DNA of 9,043 bases, taken from Desulfobacterales bacterium HSG17 (GTDB taxonomy: Bacteria > Desulfobacterota > Desulfobacteria > Desulfobacterales > Desulfococcaceae). The notes beneath the pieces are model-generated. The model was not told the origin of the DNA, ran no database searches, and was given only the letters and a program-made list of their open reading frames with translations. Positions 1-6,635 of this stretch are shown here, piece after piece. A program made the position numbers and the translations under genes. The DNA is taken from positions 1 to 9,043 of the forward strand of contig JAUCGD010000026.1 in NCBI GenBank assembly GCA_030377945.1. The letters run 5' to 3'. Position 1 is the first letter of the stretch. The number at the start of each line of letters is the position of its first letter.

Positions 1-2
1 GC

Positions 3-986
3 AATATTACACTTGTTGTGGAAGATGAACAGGGTAAATCAGGGCAGATAGTTTTTACAATAAGCAGCCAGGAATCAAATATTCAGCTTCAAGCAGATTC
101 TACTGGTTTTGTTGTTGGTGTTCCCGGGGAGCATGAGATTCTTGGAGATTATCTTAAGCAGTCAGGCTATGGAGTGCTGCACGCTAAAAATGGTGCAAAA
201 GGTCTGGAAATGCTGAAACTTCATAAACCTGAACTCCTGCTTCTGGATATACAAATGCCGGTTATGGACGGATTTCAGGCTCTTAAAAAAATCAGGGAAA
301 TTCATGAATTTAAAAATACCCAGGTAATCCTGCTGTCTTCACTGAATCGTGAGTTTTTAAAACAAAAAGGCATGGACCTGGGAGCAGATGATTATATTGC
401 CAAGCCTTTTGGAAGAGGGGAACTGCTGACCCTCATCAACCTGGCATTTCGCAGAACAGAGCAGAGCCGATCCACTGAAGGCATTATGAAAGGCGATCTT
501 TCTGACCTTGGCCTGCCTGATCTTCTTCAAAGTATGGAACTTGGGACAAAAACTGCCAGTATTTTTCTAAAAGATGCAGATGGTGAAATCCATATTCAGG
601 AAGGCTCCTTAATTCATGTAAGACAGGGAAATTTTATTGGAGACAAGGCCCTGCTGAGAATATTTCTTTTTGAAAAAGGGGTATTTACTGTTAAATTTAA
701 TGAAATCCCAAAAAATATTTCCGGCACTCCTGTTCCTCTTATGTCAATATTAATGGAAAATATGGCTGGTGTTGATGAAATACGCGATATTATCAACCGT
801 ATGCAGGTTGGCAGCCGTATGCTTGAAATACAAGGGAATATATCTGAATTTCCGGCTATTAACAAATTCAAAGAGCTTTTCCCGATTTCTTTTACAGAAC
901 TGATGGTTCATATGGAAGATCATCTGAAAAATAATATTAAAATATTAATCAGTGCATTAAGAAAAGGTGTAATAAGGCTAGTATAG
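3..986 (+). CDS. Receiver (REC)-DUF4388/PATAN response regulator, 5'-truncated by the window edge
   Basis: The reading frame is open to the left edge, so the GTG at 18 is probably internal and the true start lies upstream. Numbering residues from that GTG, a receiver domain spans about 29-147. It has the phospho-acceptor D77 in an LLLLDIQMPVMDG context, S107 after the fourth strand and K129 in an AKPF motif. The acidic pair that normally follows the first strand and binds Mg2+ is not visible: the region reads VVGVPGEHE. From about 159 to 230 comes a DUF4388/PATAN-type domain (GDLSDLGLPDLLQSMELG, later a DG/EGSLIHV-like turn), a module often attached to receivers in Deltaproteobacteria and thought to mediate protein interactions. 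The C-terminal tail (about 231-322) is not recognised. No DNA-binding domain is seen. The next gene begins only 9 bases after the stop, so it is probably co-transcribed with the hydrogenase cluster and may be its signalling output or input. The domain calls are firm; the role is inferred. Confidence 0.85.
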   Translation, partial: NITLVVEDEQGKSGQIVFTISSQESNIQLQADSTGFVVGVPGEHEILGDYLKQSGYGVLHAKNGAKGLEMLKLHKPELLLLDIQMPVMDGFQALKKIREIHEFKNTQVILLSSLNREFLKQKGMDLGADDYIAKPFGRGELLTLINLAFRRTEQSRSTEGIMKGDLSDLGLPDLLQSMELGTKTASIFLKDADGEIHIQEGSLIHVRQGNFIGDKALLRIFLFEKGVFTVKFNEIPKNISGTPVPLMSILMENMAGVDEIRDIINRMQVGSRMLEIQGNISEFPAINKFKELFPISFTELMVHMEDHLKNNIKILISALRKGVIRLV

Positions 987-995
987 GGGGTAATT

Positions 996-2594
996 ATGAA
1001 TCTGGGTATTTTTTTGTCCAAATGTGAAGGGGTTGTGGGAACTGCAATTGATCTTGAGGCACTTGCAGATGAATACGGTCATGTGCAGTCTGTTAAAATC
1101 TTTGACAGCTTTTATTATGAAAAGGATTTTGACTTTCTTTTAAATGAGGTCAGTACCCATAAATTAGATTCTCTTGTTCTGGCCGGTGATTCTCCCATGA
1201 TGTACAGAAAAACTCGAAACGGAGATTATATTTTAAAAAGTCTTTCAAAAAAAGGGATAAATACCAACAGGATAATCATGGTAAACCTGAAAAACATGGT
1301 ATCCATGCCCCATGAAGCCAGTCAGGCAGAATTGCAGCTAAAGGCAAAGCTTTTGATTGATGTGGGCATTGAAAAGGTTCGTTATTCAGGAAAAGTCAAG
1401 ATGGTGGAGGTTGCTCCCAGGAAAGCTGTGGCTGTAATTGGAGCCAGTATCTCAAGTATTGCTGTTTCACAGCATTTTTTAGATGAAGGATATAAGGTTT
1501 TCCTGATTCATGAAGGAGAAGAAATTGACCTGCGGGCTGATGATTCAGCCCATATTTATCCTACATTTGTATATGTCCTGCGCCATCCGCGTTTCAGGGT
1601 TATAAACAGGGCAGTGGTAAATGACCTGTACGGTTTTCCAGGTGATTATACATTGGAGATAAGTTCAAATGCCAATTCTCAAGATAGATCCCAGAATATT
1701 TCTGTGGGAGCTGCAGTTCTGGCTCTTGAAAATAATCGGAAGCTTATAAAAGAATACCAGTCTGTATTTCGCCTGGATGTTAATGAAAACGGTTTTCTGT
1801 CTCCCCTGGATGAAACCTCAGCCCGGTCTCAAACCCTGGACAGGGGAATCTTTGTTGTTGATTATATTAAATCAGATCAAAATAATATAAGCAGAAAACT
1901 TGTTTCAGCCGATGCAGCCGCAAGCATGGTTATTAATCTTTTAAACAGAAAAGAAATCTTTCACAGGATAATGGTAAGCCAGGTTAATACCAGGCTTTGC
2001 AGCGGTTGCGGGGCATGTGTTAAAACATGTATATTTAAAGCAGTGTCACTTCAGGAAGATCCTGCCATATCTGTTATTGACCCTGAAAGATGCAGGGGAT
2101 GCGGAAACTGCGTAACAGCCTGTCCTGCCGATGCAAGGGATCTGGTTGCATATCCAAGCTCTTATCTGTTTAAAGCTGTTGATATACTTTCAAAATTTTC
2201 AAGTGATAATAATGACCCTAAAATGCTGGTCATGGCCTGTGACGGCTGCGGATACCGGTGCCTGGATGATGCAGGTGCAGCAGGTTATACATGGCCGGTC
2301 AGTGTTATGCCTCTTAAACTGGTATGTGGAGGACAGATAGATACCCAGCTGATAATGCACGCTTTTGTAAAAGGCTTTGATTATGTGGTGTTAATGGTTT
2401 GTGCAGAAGGCTCCTGCCATAATGCAATCGGAAATGTTGAACTGGAACGGCGGGTCAATCTTTTCAGGGAAATCCTTGCAAGCCGGGGCATAGACCACAA
2501 GAGAATGCACATAATAGCCGCATCCCGCAACAGCACCGAATGCGTAGAGCGTATCAGCAGAATATACAACCGCCAGCCAAGCTCTTCATCATAA
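996..2594 (+). CDS. HdrA-like / MvhD-like fused iron-sulfur protein (electron-transfer partner of the hydrogenase)
   Basis: This 532-residue cytoplasmic protein resembles a shortened HdrA (heterodisulfide reductase subunit A) fused to MvhD, the [2Fe-2S] linker between Mvh hydrogenase and Hdr. Residues 1-135 follow the HdrA N-terminal fold, but only C10 remains of its cysteines. A Rossmann strand at about 144-172 reads VIGASISS (G149-S154) instead of GGGxAG. The HPRFRVINRAVV segment and the late VSADAAASM segment still match HdrA. Two [4Fe-4S] ferredoxin motifs are intact: C335/C338/C341/C345 and C366/C369/C372/C376. The MvhD part (about 410-525) has C415/C418/C422, C444, C469 and C474, followed by the family-like ERRVNLFREIL helix. 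A good AGGGGG site lies 5 bases before the ATG. The family's role is to carry electrons between hydrogenase and HdrA flavin. Here the flavin and N-terminal cluster are doubtful, so it may only relay or sense redox state. HdrB and HdrC are absent from the window. Confidence 0.85.
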   Translation: MNLGIFLSKCEGVVGTAIDLEALADEYGHVQSVKIFDSFYYEKDFDFLLNEVSTHKLDSLVLAGDSPMMYRKTRNGDYILKSLSKKGINTNRIIMVNLKNMVSMPHEASQAELQLKAKLLIDVGIEKVRYSGKVKMVEVAPRKAVAVIGASISSIAVSQHFLDEGYKVFLIHEGEEIDLRADDSAHIYPTFVYVLRHPRFRVINRAVVNDLYGFPGDYTLEISSNANSQDRSQNISVGAAVLALENNRKLIKEYQSVFRLDVNENGFLSPLDETSARSQTLDRGIFVVDYIKSDQNNISRKLVSADAAASMVINLLNRKEIFHRIMVSQVNTRLCSGCGACVKTCIFKAVSLQEDPAISVIDPERCRGCGNCVTACPADARDLVAYPSSYLFKAVDILSKFSSDNNDPKMLVMACDGCGYRCLDDAGAAGYTWPVSVMPLKLVCGGQIDTQLIMHAFVKGFDYVVLMVCAEGSCHNAIGNVELERRVNLFREILASRGIDHKRMHIIAASRNSTECVERISRIYNRQPSSSS

Positions 2595-2619
2595 GGAAGT
2601 ATTATAATAAGGAGGCATC

Positions 2620-4431
2620 ATGTCATTAAGTAAAAATTACCTTATTTCCGAATCCATTGGCAGCGGTTCCATGGGAACCATAAGCAAGGCCATTCAAAAA
2701 TCCCTTGACCGCTTTGTTGCTGTTAAACAGATTCATCCCCATCTTTCCAAAGATCCCCAGCATATACTTCGCCTGGAAAGAGAGGCCAAATCCGCAGCCC
2801 GTTTAAACCACATGAATATAATGGAAATTATTGATTTCGGAAATGAAGATGAACAATATTATATAGTTGTGGAATATATTGACGGCCCTTCCCTTGCCGG
2901 AATTTTTCAAAATATCAGCTCACTTTCCATGGATGTTATTTTTTCTGTCATAATACAAATGCTTAACGGGCTTGAACATGCCCATAATCACGGCATTATT
3001 CACAGGGATATTAAGCCTGAAAATATCATGTTTACCTGTTCAGGAGTTTTAAAGATAACTGATTTCGGAGTAGCCCGTATTGCCAAACATCCTTCCATAA
3101 CCCAGGAAGATCAAAACATAATCGGAACACCTTATTATATGGCTCCTGAACAGGCTGAAGGAAAAAAAACAGATCACAGGGCCGACCTGTTTTCCGTGGG
3201 TGTTGTTCTTTACCAGATGCTTTGCAATGCACTTCCATTTAAAGGAAACAATATTGCAACAGTCTTAAATGAGATTATATATAAGCCCCATACTCCTGTA
3301 AAAGAGCTGAATCCTGATATTGCTGAAGAATTGTGTAATATTGTTGAAAGAGCTTTGGAAAAGGATGTGACCCATCGTTTTTTTGATGCTGCTGAATTTG
3401 CCTATGCACTTGAAACATTTGCACAAAATGCCGGTATTCAATTCAGCCCCAGGATACTCAAAAACTTTTTTGAATCTGACCTGAATTTATCACAGCCTGA
3501 AACCAAGCCTGAAAGATCGGAATTTTCAAAAAGCTATATTGGCAAAGGACGCGCCACTTGCGCCATACTTCCCCTTACAGGATGTTTCGGATGCCAGGTC
3601 AATCTCCTGGATCTTCATGAAGATTTTCAAAAACTTTATAAAAAGCTTGATGTCAGGTTCAGTTATTTAATGGACATAAAAGAGATTCCCAAGGTGGATA
3701 TTGGCATTGTTGAAGGTTGTGTTGCCAATTTTGACAACCAGGCAAAATTGGAAAAATTGAGAGATTCCTGTGAAACCCTGGTTGCCCTGGGAACCTGCGC
3801 ATGTTTCGGAGGAATTCCCGGACTCAGGAATTTTCATGGAATTAACGATGTTATTCAAAGAGCATACCTTCAGTCAGAAAGCACGGTTAAACTGGGAACA
3901 ATACCTGATTCCCCTGAGATTCCGTCCATGACAGATAATGTGCATCCTTTGTCAGATATTGTTAAAATTGATTATAAGATTCCAGGATGCCCGTCTCCTC
4001 CCCACATGGTGCTGGAAACCATTGACCATCTGATTAAAGGCACGGAACCTGAGATTCCCACCCACACCCTTTGTTATGAATGCACCAGAACCAGGAAAGA
4101 GATGCTTAACCCCAGGCGGGAGTTTATTGCAGACAAAATAAATCCTATTATGGAACTTGAAAAGATTGATCCTGAAACCTGTTTTCTTGAACAGGGAGTT
4201 TTGTGCATGGGCATTACAACCAGGTCAGGATGCAATGCCCGCTGCTTAAAAAACAATATCCCGTGCCAGGGGTGTATGGGACCCGGCCCCCATGTAAGGG
4301 AAACAGGAGCAAAATGGATAAATGCCCTGGGTTCCCTGCTTCCCGGAGGTTCCATGAGATTCCGCCATGATCTGGTGGGCATTGGATACTGCTACACCCT
4401 GCCCATTTCAATGATGCCGTTTAAAAAATGA
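2620..4431 (+). CDS. Ser/Thr protein kinase fused to an MvhG-like [NiFe] hydrogenase small subunit
   Basis: One uninterrupted 603-codon frame joins two complete proteins. Residues about 7-268 form a Hanks-type kinase: glycine loop IGSGSMG at 13-19, lysine K36 (VAVK), helix-C E55, HRD with catalytic D130, K132 and N135, DFG at 148-150, and GTPYYMAPE at 169-177. All residues needed for catalysis are present. After a linker (about 269-310) comes a hydrogenase small subunit running to the C-terminus. Its proximal-cluster ligands are C322/C325 (TGCFGC), C393 (GTCACFGGIPGLRN) and C457 (PGCPSPP). Eight further cysteines, C485, C488, C521, C529, C538, C542, C549 and C552, can hold the medial and distal [4Fe-4S] clusters. 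There is no Tat signal, and the N-terminal kinase places the protein in the cytoplasm, as for group 3 enzymes. AAGGAGG lies 4 bases before the ATG. No in-frame ATG, GTG or TTG with a ribosome site occurs at the domain junction (about 3470-3560), so a separate small subunit is unlikely. The inferred role is kinase activity gated by H2 or redox state. Confidence 0.92.
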   Translation: MSLSKNYLISESIGSGSMGTISKAIQKSLDRFVAVKQIHPHLSKDPQHILRLEREAKSAARLNHMNIMEIIDFGNEDEQYYIVVEYIDGPSLAGIFQNISSLSMDVIFSVIIQMLNGLEHAHNHGIIHRDIKPENIMFTCSGVLKITDFGVARIAKHPSITQEDQNIIGTPYYMAPEQAEGKKTDHRADLFSVGVVLYQMLCNALPFKGNNIATVLNEIIYKPHTPVKELNPDIAEELCNIVERALEKDVTHRFFDAAEFAYALETFAQNAGIQFSPRILKNFFESDLNLSQPETKPERSEFSKSYIGKGRATCAILPLTGCFGCQVNLLDLHEDFQKLYKKLDVRFSYLMDIKEIPKVDIGIVEGCVANFDNQAKLEKLRDSCETLVALGTCACFGGIPGLRNFHGINDVIQRAYLQSESTVKLGTIPDSPEIPSMTDNVHPLSDIVKIDYKIPGCPSPPHMVLETIDHLIKGTEPEIPTHTLCYECTRTRKEMLNPRREFIADKINPIMELEKIDPETCFLEQGVLCMGITTRSGCNARCLKNNIPCQGCMGPGPHVRETGAKWINALGSLLPGGSMRFRHDLVGIGYCYTLPISMMPFKK

Positions 4432-4459
4432 TGCCGTTTAAAAAATGATGCTGTCAAAA
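4410..4459 (+). repeat. 17-bp tandem duplication spanning the stop codon of the kinase-hydrogenase gene
   Basis: The unit aatgatgccgtttaaaa occurs at 4410-4426 and again, identically, at 4427-4443. A degenerate third copy (aatgatgctgtcaaaa) follows at 4444-4459. The first copy encodes the last residues (MMPFKK) and the TGA stop at 4429-4431 falls in the second copy, so the duplication did not change the protein. It lengthens the gap before the large-subunit gene, whose own AGAGAGG site at 4471-4477 lies outside it. This is probably replication slippage. Confidence 0.9.
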
Positions 4460-4484
4460 GATAGATAATCAGAGAGGTTAACAA

Positions 4485-5924
4485 ATGTCTGTTGCAAAAA
4501 CCATAGAGATAGATCCTGTAACACGGGTAGAAGGTCATGGAAAGATCGCCATTCACCTGGATGAATCCGGGAAAATAGAAGATACATTTTTCGGTGTTAC
4601 CGAGTTCCGGGGATTTGAAAAATTCTGTGAAGGAAGGATGCTCTGGGATATGCCCACAATAACAAACCGTATCTGCGGATTCTGCCCTGTAAGCCATCAC
4701 CTTGCTTCTGTCAAAGCATGTGAAGCCCTTCTCGGAGTCGAACCTCCACCCGGAGCCACAAAACTAAGAGAACTGCTTCATATGGGCCAGATGATTCATT
4801 CACATGCTCTGCACTTTTTTTTCTGCGCCCTTCCTGACACAATGTTTGGTGAAAACGCATCAGGAACAGAGCGCAGTCTGTTCGGCATAATGGAAAGCAA
4901 TAAAAAACTTGCAGCAAGTGCCATAAAACTGAGAAAAGCAGGCCAGCAGATTGTTGATATAGTGGGCGGAGGCAGGCTTCATCCCATTGCCTGCCTCCCC
5001 GGAGGAATGAGCAAGCATCTTACCTATATTGAAAGAGTGGAAATGCTCAAGGGAATCGGCTCTGCCATTAAAATTGCCCAGAAAGGCATGAAAATGATTA
5101 AGGATATGTATGCAAAGCAGCCCCAGGTGTTCATGCACTTTGCATCTTTTCCCAGTCTTTATATGGGCATGGTCAAAAATGAAAATCTTGAACTATATGA
5201 TGCGCCCATAAGGGTTATTGACCAGGACGGCAAATTTTTAAGGGATTTTGAAGCAAAAGACTATCTTGCATTTATTGAAGAAAAAACAGCACCAACAAGC
5301 TGGACAAAGTTTACCTATTTTAAGGAAAGCGGGGCTGCAAACCGTTTTTACAGGGTAGCTCCCTTAGCACGTCTTAACATAGCCAAAAACATATCAACTC
5401 CCCTGGCTGATGCAGAACTCCAGGAATTTAAAAAGATCGGAGACGGAAAACCCATACATGGCAGCTTCTTCTTTCATTATGCAAGGCTCATAGAACTGCT
5501 TTATGCAGTTGAACGGGCAAAAGAACTGCTTTATGATCCTGAAATTTTAAGCAATGATGTAAGAATCCCGGTTAAACGGTGTGGAGGTGAAGGAGTAGGT
5601 GTGCTTGAAGCTCCAAGGGGAACTTTGATTCATCACTATTGGGCAAATGAAGACGGAAGGCTTACCAAAATTAATCTTATTGTGGCAACAGCCCATAATA
5701 ATGAAGCCATGAACAGAAGCGTAAGAATTGTGGCTGAAAGTATAGTTCATGACGGAGAAATAAAGGAAAAAGACCTGAACAAGCTTGAAATGGCTATCCG
5801 CTGTTATGACCCCTGCCTTTCCTGTTCATCCCATGCCTTTGGGCAGATGCCTCTTGAGATAACAATCTGCGGCCATGATAAAAAAGTGATCAACAGGTAT
5901 GAGTATGGATACATGCAGAGATAA
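4485..5924 (+). CDS. [NiFe] hydrogenase large (catalytic) subunit, group 3c/MvhA-like
   Basis: This 479-residue catalytic subunit carries the Ni-Fe(CN)2CO site that splits or makes H2. The N-terminus has the family RVEGHG motif (R14-G19, with E16). The L1 motif [11 protein letters not shown] lies at 62-72, giving nickel ligands C64 and C67. The late EAPRG motif is at 375-379. The L2 motif DPCLSCSSH at 442-450 gives C444 and C447. All four nickel-binding cysteines are therefore present, so this is not a degenerate homologue such as the complex I NuoD type. After H450 a 29-residue tail remains. In this family such a tail is cut off once nickel is inserted, and the protease gene immediately downstream overlaps this one by 26 bases. 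The ribosome site AGAGAGG lies 7 bases before the ATG. The partner is the kinase-fused small subunit encoded just upstream. The subgroup assignment rests on the MvhG-like partner and the MvhD-like neighbour, and would need a phylogeny to confirm. Confidence 0.95.
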   Translation: MSVAKTIEIDPVTRVEGHGKIAIHLDESGKIEDTFFGVTEFRGFEKFCEGRMLWDMPTITNRICGFCPVSHHLASVKACEALLGVEPPPGATKLRELLHMGQMIHSHALHFFFCALPDTMFGENASGTERSLFGIMESNKKLAASAIKLRKAGQQIVDIVGGGRLHPIACLPGGMSKHLTYIERVEMLKGIGSAIKIAQKGMKMIKDMYAKQPQVFMHFASFPSLYMGMVKNENLELYDAPIRVIDQDGKFLRDFEAKDYLAFIEEKTAPTSWTKFTYFKESGAANRFYRVAPLARLNIAKNISTPLADAELQEFKKIGDGKPIHGSFFFHYARLIELLYAVERAKELLYDPEILSNDVRIPVKRCGGEGVGVLEAPRGTLIHHYWANEDGRLTKINLIVATAHNNEAMNRSVRIVAESIVHDGEIKEKDLNKLEMAIRCYDPCLSCSSHAFGQMPLEITICGHDKKVINRYEYGYMQR

Positions 5925-6420
5925 CCTGTTAATTGCAGGTATTGGAAATACCCTGCGGGGTGATGACAGGGTTGGGATTTTTTTGATGAAAAAATTGGAA
6001 AAGCATTTTCTCAATACCATTAAATACCTTGAGATCCATGCCCCTGATATTCTTATGGCTGAAACCTTTTCCCAGTTTGAAAACCTGCTGATTATAGATG
6101 CCATATGTATGGATGATGATAAACCCTATAAGCTTATCCCTATTAAACCTGCAAAAAACATTGCCCCTTCCCCCGGATTTCCAGCCCATGTAGTTGGCTG
6201 GGATACTATTTTATATACAGCCAGGGAATTCTTTGGCCATGCTCCTCAAACCGTTCTTTTAGGTGTGGCAGCCTGTGACTTTGATTTTTCCGAAACCCTG
6301 TCAACTCAATGCAGGGCAAATGCAGACAAGGCATTTGAGTTTATAGTTAAAAACCTGATTAAAACTTTGATAAAAGATAAAACCACGAATCACACGAATG
6401 ACACGAATAAAGTAAACTAA
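5899..6420 (+). CDS. Hydrogenase maturation endopeptidase (HyaD/HybD/FrcD-type, peptidase family M52)
   Basis: This nickel-dependent protease of up to 173 residues should remove the C-terminal tail of the large subunit encoded immediately before it. The signature GIGNTLRGDDRVG lies at 14-26. By recalled alignment to HybD, the metal-binding residues would be D23, D67 (LLIIDA) and H97 (FPAHVVGWD), and all three are present. The gene overlaps the large-subunit gene by 26 bases, which suggests translational coupling. ATG 5899 has no room for a ribosome site because AGG ends one base before it. The second ATG at 5905 (MDTCRDN) sits 7 bases after AACAGG and is the more likely start, giving 171 residues. 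The last 12 residues are odd: three x-T-N tripeptides (TTN HTN DTN) are encoded by a 9-bp DNA repeat, so the normal C-terminus probably ended near LIKTLIKDK and the tail is repeat-derived. Confidence 0.93.
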   Translation: MSMDTCRDNLLIAGIGNTLRGDDRVGIFLMKKLEKHFLNTIKYLEIHAPDILMAETFSQFENLLIIDAICMDDDKPYKLIPIKPAKNIAPSPGFPAHVVGWDTILYTAREFFGHAPQTVLLGVAACDFDFSETLSTQCRANADKAFEFIVKNLIKTLIKDKTTNHTNDTNKVN

Positions 6421-6430
6421 TAATTCGTGT
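6382..6430 (+). repeat. Three 9-bp direct repeats (xxCACGAAT / xxACGAAT) plus an inverted copy around the protease stop
   Basis: Three consecutive 9-bp units, accacgaat (6382-6390), cacacgaat (6391-6399) and gacacgaat (6400-6408), are in frame with the protease gene and form its tail. An inverted copy, attcgtgt, lies at 6423-6430. With the last direct unit (acacgaat, 6401-6408) it forms an 8-bp stem with a 14-base loop that spans the stop codon. There is no run of T after it, so it is at best a weak terminator. I recall CACGAA-rich short repeats of this kind as common intergenic filler in many bacteria. Confidence 0.75.
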
Positions 6431-6452
6431 TTAAATAAATAAGAGAAATATT

Positions 6453-6635
6453 ATGTCAAATGATAAACTTCATCCTGCAAACTATGAATCGGATGAGCCT
6501 CTTTACAGTGATGACGGAGTGGATCTGACACTTATTCGCTGGATGCTCTCTCTGACTCCTGAAGAACGTCTGGATGTATTAAGAAAGAATGTTCAGGCTA
6601 TCAATCGTTTACGTGAGGCAAATAAAAATGGGTGA
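6453..6635 (+). CDS. Small conserved-looking protein paired with a nucleotidyltransferase
   Basis: This encodes a 60-residue, charged, soluble protein with no signal peptide or membrane segment. The N-terminal third is acidic (ESDEPLYSDDGVD). The rest looks helical (LIRWMLSLTPEERLDVL followed by NVQAINRLREANK). A weak purine-rich site AAGAGA lies about 6 bases before the ATG. Its stop overlaps the next gene's start by 8 bases (6628-6635), so the two are almost certainly translated together. I recall similar short LxxLTPxERL proteins encoded directly before small nucleotidyltransferases, but I cannot name a family. A partner or antitoxin-like role is an inference from the layout only. Confidence 0.7.
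   Translation: MSNDKLHPANYESDEPLYSDDGVDLTLIRWMLSLTPEERLDVLRKNVQAINRLREANKNG

Noticed and set aside
614..871. Minus-strand open frames throughout the window (for example 614-871, 4074-4382, 7926-8243)
   Set aside because: They lie opposite well-supported genes, carry no recognisable domains or ribosome sites, and mirror the codon structure of the + strand genes.
3470..3560. Internal translation start that would yield a free small subunit
   Set aside because: No in-frame ATG, GTG or TTG with a ribosome site is present at the domain junction.
3541..3850. Oxygen-tolerant six-cysteine proximal cluster in the small subunit
   Set aside because: The two extra cysteines of that cluster would sit at G324 (in GCFGC) and at the last G of ACFGG. 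Both are glycine here, so the extra cysteines present are at other positions.
6589..6627. Upstream start for the nucleotidyltransferase at 6589
   Set aside because: It would add 13 residues (MFRLSIVYVRQIK) encoded inside the previous gene. The ATG at 6628 gives the compact 8-base overlap and starts right before the family's first helix.
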